Assembly: GCA_022376515.1 (NCBI GenBank)
Contig: WTXI01000009.1
Location: forward strand, 496,001 to 560,000
Direction: 5' to 3'
Source of the DNA: Lactifluus volemus
Taxonomy: Eukaryota; Basidiomycota; Agaricomycetes; Russulales; Russulaceae
Length of the DNA stretch: 64,000 nucleotides
Positions 55,131 through 64,000 of this stretch are shown here, piece by piece. Within the stretch, counting starts at the first letter, position 1. Every line of letters starts with the position of its first letter. The notes beneath the pieces were generated by a model. It made no database searches. It was given only the letters and a program-made list of their open reading frames with translations, and had not been told where the DNA came from. A program made the translations under genes and the position numbers.

Positions 55131-57601
55131 GACTGTCTCGTGCTCGTGAGTGTCTCTGTTTCTAGGAGAGACTCCCATTTGAACGCCGCTATGCAGCAGT
55201 ACTTGTTACAGGTGGCAGTGGTCGTGTGTGGTATTCTCTGCCCTACTATTGTTGTCATACATCTCATTGGGTGAAGTAATATACAGCATTTATACAACTC
55301 GTTCCATGGGCATGTACTGTACAGCCCCCATGTACCATTGGGATGGAAAGCTGAGAGAAGATTGTGTTGAAAGCGGACTAGAACGCCTAATATTGAGTTC
55401 AAAGAGAAGGATAAACCAAGGGTGGGAGCAGCGGTGAGGGAAAGGCGTTAGGAGTCTCGTGTAGTCACGGAACGAGACGAACGAAGACAAGGCGGAATGG
55501 AAGCAAAGGTCGAAACCGAGAGCGGCAATCTAAGAAAACTTGAGGCAAACGAAGATATGATTTCGAGAACAAATGGGGGTCCCTCCAATACAGTTCTACA
55601 GGTATTTATATACATCGAGACCTGTAATCACTAAGGTAGGGAGAAGCGTCGAAGACGGGGGAATAAGTAGTGGGGCATCAGAAGTGAGGCGAACGAATGA
55701 GGGAGGAGCGCGATGCTCTTCCAAAGTGTAAGTGTACAAAGGAATTAAAAGGTGAAGCCGAGAAGGAAGGAAGAGTATTAACAAGTTTCGGTGTCCACGT
55801 GCAGTGCACCCTCGGAAGGCTTCATAGGATGCTCACACTCTCCGAGAGAGTGTGTGTGAGAGTAAGTCTGACAACCAAGATCCTAGGTGCACGGCAGGCA
55901 ACCCCGGCTAGGTATGGAAACGCGAGTACAGATAGATGTATTAGCGTACTTAATAAACCAATGGAGATGCGAGGCAATCTGGAGGCAAAACAGGAAATCG
56001 AGACTACACGAGGCACGTCAAAAACACAAAGGAGACAAAGAGAACGATGGTGCGGCACGATGCCACAGTAGATGGGTCTGTGGCTGAGGACTCATGAAAC
56101 GGGGGGGGGTAAGGACGAGGGCGATGACCCAGGATCTTTTGAAGCGATCGAAGAAGAGAAGTGAGAATGGGGAAAGGGGAGTCTAACGAGGAGAGGAGAA
56201 CGAGGAGAGCGAGAATGGGTATCCGGTACCACTGGCAGTGGCGTACAGAACGTGGTTCGAGGCCTGCCACGTGGCTCTCCAGCTTGATCCTACAGTTGTG
56301 TTTGTGTCTCCTGCACGGCTGAAAATCAAACAAAATAAATAAAATCTATACTTAGATTTTGGTTTTTCTCAAAAAGACGTGGCGATATATCTGAAACTAA
56401 AGCTAGCTAGCGTACAGCCAAGGGGGCATCCATACGGAAATTTCGACAGCGTGAGAGAGACAGGAAGGCCGACGTCGGCTCTCGACGTTTTTTGCCCGGT
56501 TGTGGTCGGGATAATATATCGAGAGAGAGATGTTGACGCAAACGCATACGCATAGGTACTGGAAAGTCTTCGTCAGGGGGGGAAGAAGACACTCGGGAGG
56601 AAGCCTGCTGGCCAAAAGCAAGCAGTTGATCTCGAAAAAAATCCGCGGTGATAAGGTCTACAGTAGTAGGCGGCTATAGCGGCGGCCGCACGAGAGTTTG
56701 TGGCGATAAGTTGAATTGACAGACGGTATAAACAAGAAAAGAGGGAGGAGGTGCCGAGATATAGGAGTACAGTACCCGAGGCCCGAGGGGTAGGTGGAGT
56801 GCTAGCACATCGCGCGCCACTGGCCCACGAAAACGGAAGAAGGTTCTGGATAGGCCCGGTGCCTCGGAATGATGACAGCGGCAAGATAATGACAGCCGTA
56901 ATGACAAAAAATGCAATGTTACGTAACATAATGAACTTGAAGCGCTTAAGGGGAGGTTGCGACTCTGTACGCGGGTTGGAAACCCGTGGCCTCGGTGATC
57001 GAATTGAGGGGAGTTGGGGATGAGAGAAGCTGGTAAAGAAAATTAGACCGACGTGTGGATATTGCTTGGGTTTGTCCACGAGGTGCAAACTGTAAGCGCT
57101 GATGGTGTCATGACGGTCGGAGTGGATTGAATGAGGGAATGATAAGGCAGAGTGATAAGGCAGAGAATGCTCAGGAGTACGTTAACCAGGTACCAGGTTC
57201 TGGAATTCATCCGAATTTGGCGACACGACTGATAGTGTTCATGTTTTACCGGATAAATCTACAACTTTACCACTTTCTCTTGCCTCAATGATCCTAGCTT
57301 GAAAGAACGACATTGGGTGTGAAGTTTTCCCATCAAACCAATATTTGAGTATTACAAATCGTTTTCGGGTGAGGTCCGTGCCCTTCAATGGAAACATTCC
57401 GCAGCCTACAGATAACGAATATCGCATCTCGTCCTCGGAGAAATACACGAAACACACCCACTTGTACAATAGACTAGCCATGCCTCCTTTTTTGCTAATT
57501 CTACAGCTTGAACCCAAAAGACTCCATGACTCAGGTGGAAACGCCATATTCGAATGGAGGGCAGACAGCAAACTGCTCTGCGTTGAGGTATGCTACAAAC
57601 G
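55131..57601. other. Long intergenic region, no convincing gene
   Basis: 2.5 kb between EFG1 and the first paralogue. The plus strand is purine-rich from 55,640 to 57,050. Minus-strand frames at 56,575-57,090 and 57,239-57,571 are open but resemble nothing I know, though the first has a hydrophobic start (MLRNIAFFVITAVIILPLSS). A 10-G run lies at 56,100-56,109 and a pyrimidine/purine microsatellite at 56,519-56,530. Confidence 0.4.
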
Positions 57602-59451
57602 TTACCGACCGCCTCTCCGCAACGTTACGTGGACTTCTTGGTTACGCTTTTTCTTCGGTGTAGGAGGAGGAGGTCCAAGTGGTAGTGGAGGGAACACTAT
57701 CTCAGAGGTAGGTACCGTCCACTGCGAGGCTGTCGAGGTGGCGATACTCGAGGTATCGGGGAGCATCGGGGGAAGTGTCGACTGAGACAGTTCAGCGTGA
57801 AAAGTATCGTTCGAATCGACAAGCATCGATGACCTGCAAATGGTCAGAGTTGATAAACAGCCGCGAGCATGCTTCTTTGACGTACTCATACTGTAAATGG
57901 GGACCTATCGGACATTCATTGAGTCGGACTCTGAGCATACGACCAGGAGATAGTTCGGGCGTATTACAACCGAATGAGACTGTCCGAGCAGGGTCAGGAT
58001 CTCGATTTTCTGCCGGATTTGAGGACCCTGTGATGAGGAGGCTTGCGTTGACCGTTGTCGGCGGCGAGTTTTGTCCCAATTCAAGAGAGAGATACCACTT
58101 GCCCTCGGGTTGGCCTTTCGTCACCCCGGTCTCAACAACCGCGTTAAATCTGAGTATCCAAAGCCTGCCTGCGAGAGATTGCGTAAAAACGCAGGTCTAC
58201 ACACACAGGAAAAGAGGCGGACGCACATGACGCGACGAATTCAACCGCAACAGACTTACAGACGCGCATTCGCAGTCGGAATCTTGGGATTTTGATATAA
58301 GCCACGAAAGATCCAGTTCCATCCCGCTTCTCGTCAACGTCAACGTGGTCTTCCAGGTTTGCGGGACCGAGCAATAGCACATCTCTCGCAGAAAGGGGTG
58401 AGAGAGGGGGAATATCCCGAAACAAGCGCTGAAGAAGGACATTATCAGATGCCGTCATGCAAGCAGAGCGGATAGCATCAAGGGTGGCTGGACTGAGCGG
58501 CCGACAGGCGTCTAACAAGGCGAACACGAGGGAATCAAGCTCCACGTTGTTGTTCCCGGATGCGGCAGCCCTGTTTACGATAGCCCAATATATTGGGGGG
58601 TAACCCTCGATCGCCATTTCTTGTAGAACTGTAGAAAGGTCCAGGCCTCCAAGTTCACACGCTTGAGCACATGCTGAAAAAATGGAGGACCGCTCCTCAT
58701 CTGGTGGTAGCCTACCCGAGAGCAAACATTCCACAAGTGACCGAACGTTGTCCTTTGCCCCTGCCTGTGCCGACTCTCTGCGAGCTGCCTCTTCTATTTC
58801 TCGTTGTTGGGCGGAGTACCGTACTGCCTCCTCGGTCGTCCGTGGTCTTATCTGATCGAACGATACGAGGTCCACTGGCTCGGCTTGCGGCGGAATTGGA
58901 TGGCGAGCAGATTTGGGAAACTTAAGTACGGTAAGTGGATGAAACTTGGACCGGTTTTTAAGGATTTGGCTATTTGGAGGTGCAGGTGGGAGTGGGTCAG
59001 ATGGCGGACCAGACAGGTGTGAAGATAGATGTGCATGTGAAGGGGTAGCGGTGACCGTTCCTGAGTAGGACGAGGATGAGGACGAGGAAGGGGGAGAGGA
59101 GGGTGGCGAAGACGATGACGAGAGAGAGGGAGAAGGAGAGGAGAGTGGGGGAGTGAGACGATCTTGGTAGTCCGGCACGCGGCTTGAGCGTTGGAGTGAT
59201 TGGTGTCTATATCGCTGGGCAGTTTCACCAGCGATCATCGACAAAGAATCTAGAGTGTCTTGAAGTGGGCTAGAAAAGGTAGACACGCGAAGAGGCGGGA
59301 GTGCGACCGGACGAGATGGCGGTGGGCCGGGAGTTTGCGATCGTGAGGTTCTCTGACGATATTCACCGACCGAGTTGTAGCGCGATCTTCTTGGATTATA
59401 AGGAGGTGGGGGTGGGAGTGGTATACAATGAGGTGGTCGAGAGTCAGACAT
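57602..59451 (-). CDS. Pro/Ser-rich protein of unknown function, paralogue 1
   Basis: Start placed at MSDSRPPHCIPLPPPPP (59,451), because a TATA-like atatatat (59,508-59,515) lies about 60 nt upstream; an in-frame ATG at 59,538 (MAVKRRD) would lie before that box. Residues 1-190 are disordered (long Ser and Pro runs). A helical domain follows: LVECLLSGRLPPDEERSSIF, SACAQACELGGLDLSTVLQE, IEGYPPIYWAIVNRAAA, FALLDACRPLSPATLDAIRS, ACMTASDNVLLQRLF and LSPLSARDVLLLGP. The last exons encode a beta-rich domain (VAYIKIPRFRLRMRV, GRLWILRFNAVVETG, KWYLSLELGQNSPP, GRMLRVRLNECPIGPHLQYE) and the tail VTLRRGGR, stop at 57,602. Order and motifs are shared with the gene at 61.6-63.4 kb. No named domain is recognised; the EG.P.YWAI motif is ankyrin-like at best. 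Confidence 0.7.
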
Positions 59452-59507
59452 CTCTGGAGGAAAGGAGTGTTCCAGTCGAAAAGAGGGTAAGGGTTTAGTA
59501 GGATGCC

Positions 59508-59515
59508 ATATATAT
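59508..59515 (-). promoter_or_regulatory. TATA box of paralogue 1
   Basis: atatatat, 57-64 nt before the chosen ATG at 59,451. Its position downstream of the first in-frame ATG argues for the inner start. Confidence 0.45.
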
Positions 59516-59538
59516 GCATCTCTTCGTTTCACTGCCAT

Positions 59539-61643
59539 GTACCTGGTCGGAAAGCCACTGAACCCACTCTCACTTATGAGAATTTAAATGGAATCCAGGG
59601 ACACAGCCACTTTCGGGGGCACGATCGCATTTCCCGGGAAATCGTTCCCTAGAATCCTTAGCGTAGGAGCAGGTGATGCCTGATGATCAAGCGTGGCGCA
59701 GTAGCGCCCACCCACCTGTCCATTTGTCTTTATCATCGACCGGAAGGCAGTTCGGAAAACTCGAAAACATTGATAATAACTCGATATCTTGGCTGAGTTG
59801 GGATATTATCTCACTTGGGCCTTGAAGCGGGTCGCCAGGTCGGCTTTATCTGCATCCGCTAGGCCTCATCCTGACGAGGTACCCATTTTCCATTTTTAAT
59901 CTTCCGCACTTGGCGCAAGGCGCAACGCACAAAAGCTAATGGTGTCTCACATTCGGAAACAACGTGCTTGATGTTACTGTACATGTAAAAAGATGCACAA
60001 ACATTTTCACTTTGACGCTGTTCACGGACGTTATCTCATGAGCGCTGAGGTATGGCGGCGCACCGGCCACGGCGTCTTCTTAGGTCCATTTAGGAACGAT
60101 CCTAAACACTCACAAATACTTCCAAGTATGCTGCCCGAGGTAATTGTGCTTCCCCACTCACACGCGCAATATTGTTGATCGATCGCGATTGACCTGATCA
60201 GGTACTCCCTCAAATCGAGATATAATTCAAAGCGCGCCATGCACTCGTCCTTTCCAGATCCTCCCTAACTATAGGGCGCTTGCCAGTCCGAGTCCACGCC
60301 TTAACGACCCAATATCCTAACGGACGTACAGTATCCCAATGTCCGATTGGTGGTGGGTGCCTACTTAAACGTCTGGAGTGCATATCATGGTGCCCTCCCT
60401 ACATCTTGTACGCGCTGTATTTCCACTGACGCTCGATGGCGTACAATGACTACTCTCCTTGGTCACCATTTACGTCTAGGTGACTGATCGTCCTTCCCCT
60501 TTGTCCTCCCCCCTTTATACGACTCCGGTCTGGGGCTGCACAGGCACAAGCCAATTGGAACGGCAATTGATAACGCTAGGTCCATTAAGCAGCTTGCAAG
60601 CAAGCTCAATACCTGTGAAGTGACGCCCAAGGCGGACTCGGACGCAACCACCGCGAGCGATTGAAAAGACCGACAATGTTGGCGCTTCCTAGTTTCCAAG
60701 TACATGAGCTATATGGGTTTAGTTCAAGGCGATGCCAGGGCTGCTTGTCTTCTAAAACTCTGTTCGAATGTCATTACTGTGTATCCCGGGAAAGGGAGAA
60801 GCATCAAAAATGTCAATCAGCGGAAATGACATACCGTGATCCCCATTCTATCGCCACGACCTCTCCCCGGGCCAGCTATCAGAAACACAGATTAGCTGTG
60901 CTCATAATTCGGAAACATTTTGACGTTATTAATCGCGTGGAAAAAAAAACGATATTTCAATGTGATAACAGTATAGTGGGAGGAAGATGTTGGAAGGCCC
61001 GACCAGTGTGGATAACGTTTTCTCCCCGATGCGGGAGATCACCCATGGCTTCAAGCTAGTTTTACTTAGTTTCGTCGAGGGGGTGCCTCTCAATACGGCG
61101 CCGCCTCAAGCATCGAGCGCACTCGCACAGATTAGCAGCATCAACGCAATATGCTTACGACCACTCTCAATCGCGTTCAATACATGCTAGTTAGCGGCCC
61201 AGAGTGGGCTACAAACGGACCAACGGTAAGAAGTATCCCATGGGACCCAGGCCCACCCGACGCAGACAGAAACTAAAAGACAGTTCTTGTAAAATAGACG
61301 CACCACACTCCCTCCCCCCACTACGCAAACGTCCAGCACAGCTAACCCCTCCCCACTTGCCCACACCGCCTGTTACAATCCCTCTACTTGAGGACCGCGT
61401 CGTTGTCATAGCCACATTGCGGAATATGAATGCAGATCTTTTAAATAATAAAAAACCCAGTAAAAATCAATTCAATTTCACCAGACGAGATGCATTACAG
61501 CGGGAGACGATGTCACCAGCCCGATATCGGGACCTGGACACGTGATATGTGTAACTAGTCAGTGAAAACTGGTCCCATGGTTATACAACTTATACCAAGA
61601 AAAGAAAGACAGTGTCGCAAGGGTTTAAAAATAATCTCGTTGT
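59539..61643. other. Intergenic region between the two paralogues
   Basis: 2.1 kb. No frame with a recognisable product on either strand and no remnant of a third paralogue. A pyrimidine-rich stretch at 60,490-60,520 and an A run at 60,942-60,949 are the only compositional features. Confidence 0.45.
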
Positions 61644-63418
61644 CTAACGACCACCTCTCCTCAGAGAGGTGTAAACAGGCTTTTCTTTCACCGGCTTGAC
61701 TTTCGTAGTAGGCGATGGCTCTGTAGGTGTGATAATAGACGCGATATCGAGTGTTGAGCCTGTACTGTCAGAAGTGTCGCAGCGGAGTTGGGAGGGAGGA
61801 GGGAGTCTCGGCTGGGTTAACGTGGAATTAAATTGGGCATGGAGTGTCTCATCCGAGTCAACGAGTGCCAACGACCTTTGAGTACGAAGAAGAGTCAGTT
61901 GTTGTTGATAAAAACAGAACTTTGTCTAGACGAACTCATTCTGTAAGTGTGGACCCATGGGTCCATTGTCCAGTCGGACCGTAATCGCATTTTGGAGACC
62001 CGGTTGGAGCTCGCGCGACTCATTGCCAAAAGGGGCAGAGAATACGTGTTCGTGGGGATCAGAAGGGTCGGTTACTTGTGATTGTCGCGAGACTAGAAGC
62101 TCTGCTTCTACCCATGCGGGTGTGGAGTGGCTGGCCAATCCAAGTGATAACAACCAGATGGACTTGGAGAGACCATTTTCCATACGTTCTGTAGTTGTGA
62201 ACGTGAGTCTCCACAGTCGCTCTGCGTTATGTGAAGGATCAGTTGTCGATATCTTTATCACGAATGATATGAACCCTCACCAGACGTAACAAACTCAAGT
62301 CTGACGGACTTGGATACGCGCATTCGTAGCCGGAATCGCCGGATCTTTATATGAGCGACAAATGTTCCTGAACCGTCTTGCGTCTCCTCCACATCGACAA
62401 TGTCACCTCCCCCTAGGGGCCGCAACATCATAATATCACCAGTGGTGAGCGGAGAGAGCGCCCGAAAGTGCCAGGATAAGTATTGGAGAAGTACATTGTT
62501 CGATGTCAGCATACACGCGAGGCGAACCGAATTGACGGTAGTTTCGGTAAGACCTCCGCATTCATCCAAGAGGGCAACCACGAGGGCATCCCAAGCCGCG
62601 TTGTCGTCTTGAGATAATGTCCTGGGTCTGTTGAGGATGGCCCAATAAAGTGCGGTTTGCCCCTCTATGAGAGGTTCCTGTAGCACTGTGGACAGTTTCA
62701 AACCTCCACTCTCGCAAATCCGACCACACGCGGAAAGAATAGATTTGCGTTCATCGTCAGTTGAACGAGTGAGGAGTAAAGACATGATGCTCGATTGGAC
62801 AGCCGACTTTGCTTCGTCCCGTGCTGTGGCTTGGCGAGCCAATTCCTCCTCTTGTGCATCCTGGCCTGCATGCCGGGCGGCATTTGTGATCTGTGTCGTC
62901 GCATTGCGAGAAGATTTAGATAGCTTAAATGAGCGGAAGGCTGAACGTAGGTTAGCATTGCGGGGAGGGCTTTGGGGTACAGAAGGGATCGTGGGGGGCG
63001 GAGGTGGTGGTGGTGGTAAGGAGTACATGTAAGGCGAAGGGGACATGGTAGTGGGAACGGATGGGGATCTGAGACGACGGGTGGAGGGCGAATTCGCAAC
63101 ATGGGTGTGAGATATATGCTGCGGTTGGTGGCTGACTTGCTCTACAAAGTTAGCTGTTTCCAGGTCGGGTGGGAGAGGTAGCGGCCGACTGGGAACTTCA
63201 GGACGACTTGCTAACCGAGAAAGTTTGAGGGTGACGGGAAAAGGGGCTTCAGGAACGCTGGGAGTTACGGGACTACTGTACGGGGGAGGCGCCGAAAGTC
63301 CCCGAGTGAGCCTCCTCGATTGGGAAGTGACAATAGGCTGCAGTGGGTTGCGAGTGCGGGGGGTATAAGAGCCTGGACCAGATTCTTGTTCATACTCGTG
63401 CTCGGTTGCCAGTGGCAT
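61644..63418 (-). CDS. Pro/Ser-rich protein of unknown function, paralogue 2
   Basis: Same layout as paralogue 1. The disordered N-terminus includes a Pro run (SLPPPPPPPPTIP). The helical domain has SIMSLLLTRSTDDERKSIL, SACGRICESGGLKLSTVLQE, IEGQTALYWAILNRPRTL, VALLDECGGLTETTVNSVRL and ACMLTSNNVLLQYL. The beta-rich C-terminal domain has VAHIKIRRFRLRMRVSKSVR, RLWRLTFTTTERMENGLSKS, IWLLSLGLASHSTPAWVEAE and LDNGPMGPHLQNEF, ending YTSLRRGGR at 61,644. Introns at about 62,282-62,222 and near 61,935-61,880. The start MPLATEHEYEQE (63,418) is preferred because a TATA-like tataaat sits at 63,505-63,511; the upstream in-frame ATG is 63,502 (MTRLPSAP). Function unknown. Confidence 0.7.
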
Positions 63419-63504
63419 CTCTGTCAAAAAAGTCTCGGTTAGTAAATTCAAAGGTTGTGGGGACCGGCCTGAGAGAGCGGGAGCAGACGGAAGTCTTGTC
63501 ATAG

Positions 63505-63511
63505 ATTTATA
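63505..63511 (-). promoter_or_regulatory. TATA box of paralogue 2
   Basis: tataaat on the minus strand, about 90 nt before ATG 63,418 and only 3 nt before ATG 63,502, which makes the latter an unlikely start. Confidence 0.45.
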
Positions 63512-64000
63512 GCCTGGGTTCCCAGCCCACAAATGGATTCATTGCTCAAACTTGGAAGTGTATTTAAGCGCCATCACCTTACGCCCATTCAAACCGGCGT
63601 TCACTATCCTGTCATGGAACGTGCCGGGGCCTCGAGGCAAAAGCATATTTCAAAAGTTGTACCTGGACCCACAACGGCTCAGACTCAATGAAAAACCCGC
63701 TGAGAGAAATGGGAAAATTATGGTAAGTCCCGTTCCGTTACCGCCTGGTCAAAAGTGAGTCGGGTAGCAGTGGCTGGTCACGGTAATGAGAGCGCCGCCG
63801 CTGAGAGAATGAGTGCCGTGGGAACTGAACTATTTTCACTCAGTTGGAAGTCCGCTTTCCCCGGACTCCCAGCACACCCCAGTGCCACGAAATGACACTC
63901 TAGATGACTATCCTGTGCAATTCATCATTCATACTGTACTTGTATCTCGGCGGTCATACCTAGCGATACCCGACCTATCAAGTTAAAATGGTTGGTTCGA
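63512..64000. other. Sequence upstream of paralogue 2, window end
   Basis: No gene recognised in the last 0.5 kb. Presumably promoter of paralogue 2 and intergenic DNA. Confidence 0.45.

Noticed and set aside
56573..57088. Open minus-strand frame with a hydrophobic start
   Set aside because: The frame begins at a non-ATG codon, no family is recognisable, and the region is purine-biased, which keeps the opposite strand free of stops.

Overview
This is genomic DNA from a filamentous basidiomycete fungus. Genes carry many 45-70 nt introns with GT..AG ends, TATA boxes sit 50-100 nt before start codons, the tRNA genes are intron-bearing eukaryotic tRNA-Tyr genes, and the conserved genes are eukaryotic (Elongator subunit 1, EFG1, condensin subunit 1, a DH-BAR RhoGEF, a PMR1-type pump). 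The C2-NACHT-WD40 proteins with near-identical WD40 repeats suggest an Agaricomycete of the Rhizoctonia/Ceratobasidiaceae type; that placement is an inference.

Region 1 (1-31 kb) is accessory. A block is present twice in direct orientation: copy A (1 to about 10,907, possibly continuing left of the window) and copy B (about 16,440-29,469). Each copy holds, on the minus strand, a NOD-like receptor (C2, helical region, NACHT, 14 or 15 WD40 units) followed by the N-terminal half of a condensin subunit 1 gene. Copy B later received a poly(A)-tailed retroelement (19,014-19,931, target-site duplication, empty site preserved in copy A) and a small inverted-repeat transposon (20,115-20,427). A second relic of that transposon lies at 35.3 kb. 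Between and beside the copies are four loci resembling the ISG12/IFI6 (interferon-induced 6-16) family of tiny hydrophobic Gly/Ala-rich proteins. One is intact (85 aa) and three are broken. A gutted PMR1-type Ca2+ ATPase also lies there.

Region 2 (31-64 kb) is ordinary gene space: an FAD-linked oxidoreductase (+), a DH-BAR-SH3-like RhoGEF (-), an aldo-keto reductase (+, intact, five exons), a multi-pass membrane protein (+), two tRNA-Tyr genes with an unexpected ATA anticodon (+), a CaiB/BaiF CoA-transferase (+), a conserved protein of unknown function (+), ELP1 (-) and EFG1 (+) sharing a 77-bp divergent promoter, and two paralogous Pro/Ser-rich genes of unknown function (-).

The most notable signal is in the WD40 arrays. 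Intact units differ almost only at two short blocks, which are the presumed ligand-facing hypervariable codons. The 1-2 nt deletions that break the frame of other units fall mainly in those same two blocks. Either the consensus sequence has been damaged where near-identical repeats differ, or decay is strikingly non-random. Several single-copy genes also carry isolated 1-nt frame breaks, so pseudogene calls here need checking against raw reads.
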